A stretch of DNA of 64,000 nucleotides from Nematostella vectensis (lineage: Eukaryota > Cnidaria > Anthozoa > Actiniaria > Edwardsiidae): positions 7,475,181 through 7,539,180 of the forward strand of contig NC_064040.1 of NCBI RefSeq assembly GCF_932526225.1, given 5' to 3'. The position numbers were made by a program, and so were the translations under genes. Below are positions 48,396 to 58,166 of this stretch, in pieces; positions within the stretch are counted from its first letter, which is position 1, and each line of letters begins with the position of its first letter. The notes under the pieces are model-generated. The model was not told the origin of the DNA. It made no database searches and was given only the letters and a program-made list of their open reading frames with translations.

Positions 48396-49335
48396 CCGTA
48401 CTCATAGCCATCTCTTCCTCCCTTGCCGGGCGACGTAAGCCAAGCCAGCAAATTCTACGCGCAAAACTTGCAAACGTGTGTCGTATCTCAGAGTCCCTGA
48501 GTGTGTATACTAACGGGTTAGAAGCACTGTTGCTATAGTGCAGCCACTTGACGAACGTCAGGAAAGTCGGACTCAGTAGCACCTGGTTACACGAGGCGTT
48601 GCAGAATGGCGAAATGAGATTCATGAAAAAGAAAGGCATCCACGAGATACAAAACAGTGCAGTGATTACTACAAGTGTCAGCGCTGTTTTTGTCTCTCTT
48701 TTGATGTTTCTCCGGATTTCAAGGAGTCCGTTGGAGCATTCCTGGCGAGGTCTCGGCACATTACGTACAAGGGACTTAGCGACGCGGAAGATACTTACGT
48801 TTACAATAGTTATAACCACTGCGGGCGCAAACAAACCGGATACTATTAGGAACACGGAGTAGACTTGCAATCCCATGAATCCATCTTTACCTTTGATGTA
48901 ATAACCAGGCCAAAGCGCAGAAATCACTAAAGCCATGAGCCATGCAAGAGCGATGGAGACGAGGTAGAAACGTCGAGTCAGTGTCGTGTAGTAAAACGGT
49001 CTACAAATGGCAATCCAGCGTTCGAAGGTCACCGCTGTCAAATGGAAGATTGATGCAAGTGCGCTGAATATATCAAACAAGCCATAGAAATTCACTAATG
49101 CCGGGTAGGGGAAATAAGCGTGATAAGAGAACGAGAAGTAAATCCACAATGGAAGCGAGACACTTCCCACGAGAAGATCCGAAACGGCAAGGCTTACGAG
49201 AAATTTGTACGTCGACGTGCGTAGACGAGGATTTGAACGAAACGCGAAGATCACCAAAAGATTCCCCCCGATAATCAACAGCAGAAGACTCAGAAGGAAG
49301 GAGAGATGAAGGTAGTCCAACAGTGACTTCGCCAT
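48364..49335 (-). CDS. Class A (rhodopsin-family) GPCR, single exon, 323 aa
   Basis: This is a seven-transmembrane receptor of the plasma membrane; its ligand is unknown. TM1 has GGNLLVIFAF, TM2 LAVSDLLVG, TM3 ends FERWIAICRPF (ERW in place of DRY), TM6 FCISWMPFF and TM7 NSASNPLVYTLRD. The usual Cys at the start of TM3 is absent, while the third extracellular loop has CNASC. That combination is seen in melanocortin, S1P and cannabinoid receptors and many cnidarian orphans, so I infer an alpha-group-like orphan. The ATG at 49335 (MAKSLLDYL) is used because the frame further upstream offers only TTG. The last ten residues (AGNCESTQAS) and the stop lie in minisatellite sequence. Its paralog is at 55859. 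Confidence 0.93.
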   Translation of the reverse strand: MAKSLLDYLHLSFLLSLLLLIIGGNLLVIFAFRSNPRLRTSTYKFLVSLAVSDLLVGSVSLPLWIYFSFSYHAYFPYPALVNFYGLFDIFSALASIFHLTAVTFERWIAICRPFYYTTLTRRFYLVSIALAWLMALVISALWPGYYIKGKDGFMGLQVYSVFLIVSGLFAPAVVITIVNVSIFRVAKSLVRNVPRPRQECSNGLLEIRRNIKRETKTALTLVVITALFCISWMPFFFMNLISPFCNASCNQVLLSPTFLTFVKWLHYSNSASNPLVYTLRDSEIRHTFASFARRICWLGLRRPAREEEMAMSTAGNCESTQAS

Positions 49336-49673
49336 TACGTGAACAGTAAACAAAGAACTTAAATATTACAGGTAAATCCACTGCTTGATTAATGCATCAT
49401 AACACCAGACCCAGTGTGTGTATCAGATGCTCAATCAACACACGTAATAAGATACGAAGAAGCCTAATTTGTAAATCCCCTTTTAGATAAACTAAAGCTT
49501 TAGCATTATATGTAGGTTGACAGGGACTTCCTTGAAGGCTATATGACTCACACAAACCGTCCTTCAGATAATCCGAGGGAGCCGCGTGAGACTCGTCACT
49601 GGACGCTATCACCTGTTACAACGAACCTTTGAACATTTGAGCCACGGAACCTCTTCTTCAAATACACCTTTTA

Positions 49674-49708
49674 ATTGGTTGATTGCGCGCGAAGCCCTCG
49701 CTGATTGG
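49674..49708 (-). promoter_or_regulatory. Two inverted CCAAT boxes upstream of the GPCR(-)
   Basis: ATTGG at 49674-49678 (TTAATTGGTTGATT) and at 49704-49708 (CTGATTGGTTCAG) read CCAAT on the gene strand, about 340-370 bp before the start codon. Spacing and orientation suit a promoter; no TATA box is evident. Confidence 0.35.
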
Positions 49709-52227
49709 TTCAGTTGGGGCTTGTTATTAATGGTACGCTGTGGTGAAGATCGTTTTCTACTACTCTTGGTTTGACATCAAGCATGCGTTCCAATTAAGAT
49801 TCTCTTGCAGGTGTATGTCGAGAAACGCCAAACTTTTGACAACTCCCAAAATAATCTTTCCTTGATAGTGTCTGACAGTGCGTAATCGTATCTAGCAGCT
49901 TAGAAATAATATAGAAATACTTATTATAAGTGTCATTACCCTAACAAAAAGCCCACGATAGAGCGTAAGAGCCGGCGTATTCTGAGTACGAAGGCGAGAG
50001 ACGTTACCATTAAACATGAGTCTAGCTCTCCTGGGCAGTTATTGTTTCGAAAAACCAGTGAGATAGCAAACTTTTTTCCGCTTTAAGGCACTTCCCTCGT
50101 GACTCATTAAAGCCGATAGAAGACAAGGATATAGATGGTGCATCTGATTGGAAGGAATTGCTCCATATCAGCGTATCTCCTAGTCCATTAGACCAAAATT
50201 CTTATTATTCATATCTGCACAGTTTGAATTTTCTCTCGCGAAATCAGTATTTTGGGGATTTTGCTGCCCTAAAACCAGAGAAAAGTGAATCATATTTATC
50301 GGCTTTTTAAAACGTTTAGCCTACAGCTGAAGTTAAATAATTTAACGGCGCTTGCAAACTTAAATCAGGTTAGTTCCTAAGCAATTTAGCAAGTACCTTT
50401 TTGCCGGTGTTCGGCTCCTGAGGGAATATTGGTGTTTCTATGATCGTCTTCCGACTGATCACATTTACACAAAGTATTAGGGTAATCTTCTGAAGCCAAA
50501 TAGAGTCGGAAAGAGTTACCTACGCACGCTTTTACTAGGGTTGTCACTTTTTGACTTAAAGAACCGTAAGCAAAAAAAATATAATGTAATTATAAGACGC
50601 ATTCAAAAAATTATTTTATCCATTAGTCTTTCGTCTCCTTGGTAATGAGATGTTGTGAGCTTTTAGCTTTTTTACATCTAGCAGGTAACCAAAGTGAGCC
50701 GCAACATTCGTAATGTCATCATAGAGCGTTAGCGTTTAATTTTTGTCCTCATCATACACAACCGCCGCGCAAAGCTTTTAGAAAAAAAAGGAGTTTCTCA
50801 CGAACACATATTTAGCCTTGTTTCTGATGATTATGTGGCCGCAAATAACATATAGATGATTGTAATCGTAACGGAACATTGCCCCGAGGATCAAGCACTC
50901 TTCAATTATACCTCGCATAAACAACTCGCACCGAGCCTGTTATCGCACAAATATGATGATTTGAATAAAGATAGTGGTTCGCAAACGTGTTACAAGACGC
51001 AGGGGATGAAAGAAGGGGAAAGTTTGAATGACAAATAAGGTTTATATTCTTAATACTCTAACGCTCTTTAGTCCCCATAAGTATATTTTGATATTTCGTA
51101 ATAGCTGCAATAAAATGATGACATATAATTTTAAATGTCTTGTTACGAAATAAGTCTGGACTGCTGAGAGAATAAGCTTTTTTCCAGTCGCAGAGCAGTC
51201 GCAGTCGTATCTTTGGTATAATAAGGGCGACACACTTAAATTTGATGACTGGTTCTTGATGATTGGTCAAAATGTTGATCACGTGTTATGAAGAGAATTC
51301 TCAGATACACTGCTAATCGCTTGTAGTGTTATTTAGTATACATAATATGCCGAAGGAATTGTGTGCTTGAAATAGCGCCGGTAAAGGATGTGTTCTCGTG
51401 AGAATGTTCCTGAAAATACAGCCGTTTTTTTACCATAATAGTTATAGATAAAGAGGCGATGAGGGAGGAAAACCAATGCTCGTTACTCTATCCACATACA
51501 AACACACCAGTATTTCTCCATAGAATCAAGTCAAAATGTGTCTTAAACCAACATTCTATGTAATTTTCAATTATCTAAGCCAGCGTGCTGTTTTTTTCAC
51601 AAGCTTAATATCAAGTAATGAAAATAATAATAAAAATCAACGATGGTGTTACCTTACCGTGTTTTTTCCTTCCAATCCACCCACTCGATCTTTTAAACGC
51701 CACTATTTGGGCTATTTGTCAAACCGCACACTAATGGTTGGCTAACCTGAAGTTGTAATTATAAACTTCCCTATAATGGTTGAGCTGAGTGTCTTACAAA
51801 GCCAATACAAGTCGGTCTTTGCAAAGGTATAAAAAGACGTTGAAACTCAAAAATGTTATGTCTTTTTTTTAAGAATATAAGCAATGTGAAATGTGCGTCT
51901 CTCTCCTTTTTAGAGTCTGATAAACTGATAAAATCTGTGCGGCATCTCTGGCTCTGGTTTTTCTAAGAGCCCCCGGATAGTCATGATTGGTTGAGGTTCT
52001 GAGTGAGTGGGGGGTGGGGGGGGGGGGGGGGGGGGTGGTGTAGTTATATAGAATGCGAACACACCTGTACCTCCCCCATAGGTATTGTCCCCTCAATAAG
52101 CCTCCACAGCGAGCGCGATGGACTGAGGGATGGACAGGGCGCGCCTTGGAAAAGGACAAGAAACCGGTTTTCGCATTTGCAAGCTAACTGCAAAGAAAAT
52201 TCTATCAAAACTCTATAGTAAAACAGT

Positions 52228-52870
52228 CTATAGTCCTGTCCAGAGTACTGTCCAAAGTCCAGAGACCTGTCCAGAGACCTGTCCAGAGTCCAGTCCAGAA
52301 TCCAGTCAAGAGTCCTGTCCAGAGTCCAGTCCAGAATCATGTCCATGGTCCTGTCCAGAGTTCTGTCCATATTTCTGTCCAGAGTCTTGTCCAGAGTTGA
52401 ATAAAGTCCAGAGACCATTCCAGAGTCCAGTCCAGAGTCCATTCCAGAGTCCTGTCCAGAGTCCTGTTTAGAGTCCTATCCAGAGTCTTGTCCAGAGTTA
52501 TGTCCAGATTCTTGTCCAGAGTTCAGGAGTCCAGTCTAGAGTCCAGTCCAGAGTACTGTCCAGAGTACTGTCCAGAGTACTGTCCAGAGCTCAGGAGTCC
52601 AGTCCAGAGTCCTGTCCAGAGTACTGTCCAGAGTCCAGTCCAGAGTCCAGTCCAGAGTTCAGGAGTCCAGTCCAGAGTCCAGTCCAGAGTCCAGTCCAGA
52701 GTCCAGTCCAGAGAACTGTCCAGAGTTCAGGAGTCCAGAGTCCAGTCCAGAGTCCTGTCCAGAGTCCTGTCCAGAGTACTGTCCGGAGTCCAGTCCAGAG
52801 TACTGTCCAGAGTTCAGGAGCCCAGTCCAGAGTCTTGTCCAGAGTTCAGGAGTCCAATCCAGAGTCCTTT
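52228..52870. repeat. 12-bp minisatellite (CCAGAGTCCNGT)n, about 50 units
   Basis: CCAGAGTCCAGT, CCAGAGTCCTGT and CCAGAGTACTGT alternate, with occasional TTCAGGAGT inserts that recur about every 60-100 bp. Ser-Pro-Val-Gln frames are repeat artefacts. Confidence 0.92.
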
Positions 52871-53847
52871 CTCGGTTTTATGATATGCCTTCTTGTGTGT
52901 ATGCAGACGATTTCTTGCGAAGTTGCGCACACATACTCAATGATCCATGCTACTGCGCCTCTACCTGCAAGGACCCAGACCGCAATGAATGCTGGCTCTG
53001 CAAGAATATCCGTATACTATCTGAAACAAATAATGAAAAATAATTTTAATTTAGTTGTGATTATCAACAGTAAGTAAGGTATAAAGATGTTAAAAGTTGT
53101 TAGTTTAGTCAGTGTTTATTATATCAGTCATTTTCAAGTTGAGGTGGTGTATAGTAACGATTAGTTAGTGTTAAATAACGCTAGTTCATGCAATCAGGGC
53201 GATTTTATGGAAAAAAATATGGTTAAAAAATGTTGTTGTTCTTTCATACAAAATGTCGCCAGTTTTTTTTTTTTTTTGCGCGGGGCTTTGAAGGTTTCCA
53301 TAAGGTTTCATAAGTGGATCAATTAGCAATGTCTATTTATTGACAGACAGACACATCGACATAAAAACCCTGTCACCATCCCCTACAACAGCATAAAACA
53401 AAACATTTCCCATAGCGTTCCGTGGTATGTATTCTTAACACCGTTTTTGTCAGCTCGTGTTCAAAATGTTTAGGAGTCGTAAGCATGACCCTTCGACTTT
53501 GGGGCACAATGAGAGAACTGGGGCAAGTGCATGGAGATGAGGCTCTGGGTTAATCGATCCCTGGGGTGGTCACATGGATATGCGAACCAAAACGCATGCG
53601 CTGATATACTACGTTAAAACCTTACCCATATATAAGAACACACCCGACACATTAACAGAAGCACAAAAGATTCCTTGGGCAAATTGTTTTTAGCTATGTA
53701 GTAATAGCAATAAACAACCTGGCAACCAACATTTGGTGATGCAGTTTCCTCACATACCAATATAGATTCCACAATTCCATGAAGAATCCTACAGCTGCTA
53801 TTCTGAAACAAAAAGACTATACCCCGAAGGGGGAAGTCCTTCCCATG

Positions 53848-54214
53848 TCGACCTGATAGGGATGCTCGTCGTATTTTTAGGGGTTAAAATCAGGCCTCAT
53901 CAGAAAATTTTTAGGGGGTATCTAAAAGAGAACAGGCTTGTCTGTTAGAAATGGTATTATTTAGGGTTCGCAGAAAGAGGCACTTCCTACATGCCAAAAT
54001 ATTCTTAATTATCTAATACTTCCGACTTGTAAACAAAATACTTTGGCAATTTGTCATTCGAGACTTTGTTATACAATGGGATACTTTTATGTATTTTGGT
54101 ATTTTTTAGGGGATTTTTGCTTCTGGTGTATTTTCTAGGGTAGCAATTTCTGTTGTGTAGGTATTTCTAGGGGTATTTTTCGCATTCCCCGTAGAGCGTC
54201 CCTATGATCACTTC
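53848..54214. mobile_element. Putative inverted-repeat element with TTAGGGG-rich interior
   Basis: The left block TGATAGGGATGCTCGTCG and the reverse complement of the right block (TCATAGGGACGCTCTACG) match imperfectly. The interior repeats TTTTTAGGGG and TTTCTAGGGGTATTTTT. Noncoding. Confidence 0.4.
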
Positions 54215-55858
54215 TACCCCCCACCCCCTCCCCCCGGAACCAGCTGTTCATATCGGTTACCCTATCAGATGATGAGATGGAAAAACAGGAAGTCTGGCCC
54301 ACAACTTGCCAGCCTGCCACAGGCGAAAGCTTGTTTGAACTTGCAAGGAAAAGTGCTCTAAGCTTGTAACACGATGTATGTATTATGGACATTATAAGAA
54401 AACACCATTCACAAAGTTAAATATACTACTCAAAGAATTAATTATCTTTTGTTTAGTCAGAACTAACATGTCATTTGAGATTTTTCCCGCTTCGCTTTCG
54501 AGTTTTTTTTTTGTCTAAAAACTTCAGATTTTTTTATAACTGGGCCTGATAATGTTAACATTATTTGAAGTTTATCACAGATTATTTCTCAATATTAGTG
54601 CCAAATGGACAATGTACTTTAATAAATAATATTAGAGCCATCAGGGAAAATTTTGCTATTTTTACCCTATTCAAAAATACATTCTTAATAATATATCTTT
54701 ATTTGTCGTTTATCGATAATTCAGCCGGTGATGAAATTATCGAGGGTCAAATGATATTCGAATCAATAAAAAAATGCAAAAGTCCGTAATTCACTGACAA
54801 AATAAATACATTTAAAATCCGTGTACCCAAATGTCAAAAGCAAGTAATTAATAGAGAACATTGGGACAACTGTTATCGGAATATACGGAGCGTTTTCAAA
54901 TTTCAATAGATTGAAAAGGTTGTATCCCTGTGCCCGTCCCTTCTTGTGAACTTGTGGGCTGGTTTAGTATTCCTTATCTCACTTTGGTTTCCATTGATGC
55001 CGCTTTAAACATATTTTGAAAATACAAAAGGAATCAAAAAGATTTGTAGCGAATGTTGATTCAAGTGGTAGCTTCTGAGGTTTTTCTCACAAAAAGCAAA
55101 CACGTTATGTCTAGTGATTGTTGTGAAGGAAATCCCTACAAACACAAAACAAACAGTTGCACGCATCGTACGCTGTGTTCAATAAAACATAGTTTAAACA
55201 CCATGATTTATTGGAAAAAAAAAAAACGCTGATTTAATGGCGTTTTTATTGTGGAGTTTTGACCGCCGAGGAAGCTTTACTTCCGACGAGAAATCAAGTC
55301 AGCGGTTACCAAGTGTCCGTTTAAAGCAGTGTATTAGCGCGCGCTGGCGGTGTAAAAGATTGAACCATTTTAGGCTGACATGCGGGAACAGCTGCTCTGT
55401 TAAGAAAATAGATGAATATGCGTGTACTTAGAGAGCAAAAACCTTGTTAGGCATATTACCTTTCGCTTTTGCGCACCGTGTTGTTCAAAGATCAAGGTTC
55501 GCCCAATTGTGATTTAAAAGGGTCGAGATATAAACAGTGATTAATCCCGCCAGCGCTTTTTGAATGAATTATTTCCTCGAGTTGGCCGTTTTAGATAACC
55601 GTCATTACGAGTAACGATTGCGAAGTTTACGTCTTAGTTGGATTCAGCTTGGAAAAAATACTTGTTGATTTGGCAGTGCGGTGGCAGCCCACTTCTAACT
55701 TCCTTGGTAACGATCGATAAGAAAAAGAGCGACTCGTTCTTTGTGGGTGAGAGTCCGTCGGAGATCCTGTAATCCAGAGATCGGTAATTACCGTCATATT
55801 AAAGTTACGCAAGCTGCCGTGAAGATCGCTGTTGGTAGAGTGAGAGAGAGGCTAGAAA

Positions 55859-56866
55859 ATGGGAGCCACCAAGACCTACTTAGCACTAAACTCAACAAAT
55901 CGTACGACTGATTTTACTCTGCCAAGCCACGGAGTTGAAGACTGCGTGCGAGTTGGTTTCTCGGTTGTTATCATGATTATCATCCTCACGGGTAATTTAC
56001 TGGTCATTGCCGCGTACCGCGAGAACCGTCGCTTACAGACTGGCACATACATTCTGCTCATTAGCTTAGCCTTTTGTGATTTTCTTGTTGGGAGCGTTTC
56101 TGTGCCGTTATGGATCTACATATCTCTTCAAGAATGGACGGTCAATGAGGGAGTTGACTTGTTCTTTGTTAGTTTCGACTACGTCACTGCGCTCTCCTCA
56201 GCGCTGCATTTAACAGTGATCGCCTTAGAGCGTTGGGTCGCCATTTCCCGACCGTTCTATCACCAGACTCTCACGCGTTTTTACTACATCCTCGCGCTTC
56301 TGTATATCTGGATCATGGCGTTTGTTGTCAGTGGCTGTTACTTCATAGGGTGGGCAATCAAACGTGCAGAGTTCTACGTCGTTGCGCTGTTTTGCGTCGG
56401 TTTTCTTATCCCTTTTCTGGTGATTCTCTTAGTGAACATATCAATTTTCGGCGTCGCAAAGAGACTCATCCGCGAGCTTCCCACAACTACCATGTCACAC
56501 GACCAGAAAACTAAACTCCAGAAAGAGCGTAAGACGGCGATCACTCTTGGGATTATCACCGCGCTATTCTTCTTCGAGCTCCTCCCGACCTATATCATCG
56601 CATTAGTGGGTGAGTTCTGTCAGCCCTGTTTCGTCAAGCTTGGCTGGCAAAACATCACACGCGTGTTTAATTTCGCCAAGTGGTTGCAGTATAGCAACAG
56701 TGCGGTGAACCCGTTCGTGTACGCATTCAGAGATGTTGAGATGAGGAGGGCGTTCAAGCAGCTTGCGCGACGACTGATGTGCCGACGACCAAGGACCATA
56801 GGACAGTCAAGAAATATGTCAGTCAACACATCTGTGGGGCGTAGTGCTGAACAGAACTTAGAGTAG
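55859..56866 (+). CDS. Class A (rhodopsin-family) GPCR, single exon, 335 aa
   Basis: An orphan seven-transmembrane receptor and paralog of the gene at 48364. The N-terminus carries NST and NRT glycosylation sequons. TM1 has TGNLLVIAAYR, TM2 LAFCDFLVGSVSVPLWIY (the SVSxPLWIY stretch matches the paralog), TM3 ends LERWVAISRPFYH, TM7 is NSAVNPFVYAFRD. TM6 reads FFFELLPTY, so the usual Trp of CWxP is missing, although the Pro is kept. As in the paralog, the TM3 Cys is absent and the third extracellular loop has CQPC. The tail is basic with several Ser/Thr (NMSVNTSVGRS). ATG at 55859 is the first in frame. An AATAAA at 57109-57114 fits its 3' end. Confidence 0.94.
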   Translation: MGATKTYLALNSTNRTTDFTLPSHGVEDCVRVGFSVVIMIIILTGNLLVIAAYRENRRLQTGTYILLISLAFCDFLVGSVSVPLWIYISLQEWTVNEGVDLFFVSFDYVTALSSALHLTVIALERWVAISRPFYHQTLTRFYYILALLYIWIMAFVVSGCYFIGWAIKRAEFYVVALFCVGFLIPFLVILLVNISIFGVAKRLIRELPTTTMSHDQKTKLQKERKTAITLGIITALFFFELLPTYIIALVGEFCQPCFVKLGWQNITRVFNFAKWLQYSNSAVNPFVYAFRDVEMRRAFKQLARRLMCRRPRTIGQSRNMSVNTSVGRSAEQNLE

Positions 56867-57108
56867 TGCCGAAGTAGTTCAGCTAGACCCAGTATGCGAC
56901 CCGGGGCGCCATTTCATCAAATAACATAATTCGCATTGAAAAGACTCTAGGATTTAGCTCTTCTGAAGTGACGATCGAGAGACATCTCGGGACAAGGAGG
57001 ACTTTATACTTACAGAAACCGAATACAACTATAAAGACTGCTGCTTTACGACGAAACCCGCGTAGCCTTTGAATTTAAGCATTATTATACTAAATGAATA
57101 CAAATAAG

Positions 57109-57114
57109 AATAAA
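57109..57114 (+). promoter_or_regulatory. Polyadenylation signal AATAAA for GPCR(+)
   Basis: About 240 bp after the receptor stop codon, followed by a T-rich stretch. Confidence 0.4.
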
Positions 57115-57169
57115 TGTTTATACTCGAAAACAGAGTAGCTAGCATCGTCTTGATGTCCCGCGGGAAAGG

Positions 57170-57276
57170 GGGGATTTCCGGTGTCAGGAGAAATACAATA
57201 ATACCACACCAGTAGCAAAGATTACTGTGAGTATACTGGTATACCCCTATACTGTCCCGCGAGGGAGGGGATTTCC
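57170..57276. promoter_or_regulatory. Two perfect NF-kappaB-type sites
   Basis: GGGGATTTCC occurs at 57170-57179 and 57267-57276, each preceded by TGTCCCGCG. The shared flank suggests a local duplication. Function is inferred only from the match to GGGRNNYYCC. Confidence 0.35.
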
Positions 57277-57321
57277 CATGTTTTTTAGGCCGCGCGAGCA
57301 ATTGTTGCGCTGCAAGATAGC

Positions 57322-57407
57322 AGTCTCCTTTGTAGCCGCTCGTGTCACGCAACGCTGGCGGGGAACTTTGCGTGACTCCGACACGAGAGCCCTGAAAGGA
57401 GACTAAA
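57322..57407. mobile_element. Short hairpin MITE
   Basis: AGTCTCCTTTGTAGCCGCTC GTGTC is mirrored by GACACGAG-AGCCCTGAAAGGAGACT, with inner arms TCACGCAA and TTGCGTGA-like. It spans 86 bp and is noncoding. Confidence 0.55.
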
Positions 57408-58166
57408 GAAATAGTAGTATTGGTCTCTATTTTTCGGAACATTGCGATGAAATTTTCTGATCGAACGTGTTTTTTTATTACATAAACATTGTGTCTGCTA
57501 TGCTTTTATACTGACTATTTAATTTTGCCCTAATGCACTGCATTTAACTGCCTTAATAGTTAGATAGCTAATTGTTATGCAGCATTTGAATCTAAAACGG
57601 TTCAAAAGGTTTGTGATGGTGACGTTTTCGAAGTATCACCTGTTCTCTGCTTATTTGGACAAGCATTAGTAAGTGATAATGGTTTCAGTTCAACTCAGCA
57701 AAAAGGACAAGTTGTGTACATTTAAGTGAAATGTGTACTTAATGAACGAATAATTCATGAAACACATACGAATTTTGTTTTTGTCAACGTCAAGACTTTT
57801 TCTGTACAATTATTAATGGTCTATACCTCAATCAGCATTAATAAACAGTAATCTAATAACTAAAAAAATTTGAAAGAAAGAGGAAGTGAAAATGGATGTT
57901 ATCTCACTGTATATGAAAATATAATACACAAATTACTTGAATGAATTACACAAATGACCCAAATGATATTACACAAATTCTGATAATTATTACACAGTCC
58001 CTTAAAAAAAGGTTCTTGTATAAATTAAGAGCGCATGTAGTATAAGGTCACCCTGTGTGGCGCGTGTGGGATCACGGGTTATTTTGTAGCACCACCAACT
58101 AGACAAACCTCCAAATCGTCTTCTCGGCACGAAATACATGATGGTAGCGGTAAAATATTGTTAATG

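Larger units (their letters stand above)
49711..55858. other. Spacer between the divergent GPCRs
   Basis: No further gene is recognised. It holds a poly-G run (about 52008-52036), a 12-bp minisatellite (52228-52870), an inverted-repeat element (53848-54214) and AT-rich unique DNA. The part just before 55859 may be the promoter of the second receptor. Confidence 0.5.

Noticed and set aside
47816-48538. Leu/Arg-rich plus-strand frames (RRLSVGALLCLRSL)
   Set aside because: They come from the 42-bp array and run antisense into the GPCR gene.
49336-49353. Six-residue N-terminal extension of the GPCR(-)
   Set aside because: The extended frame starts with TTG; the first ATG in frame is at 49335 and opens just before TM1.
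52130-52883. Ser-Pro-Val-Gln repeat protein
   Set aside because: Simple product of the 12-bp minisatellite; several frames are open and no flanking domain exists.
57029-57442. 137-aa minus-strand frame
   Set aside because: It spans the hairpin MITE and kappaB duplication and has no recognisable domain.
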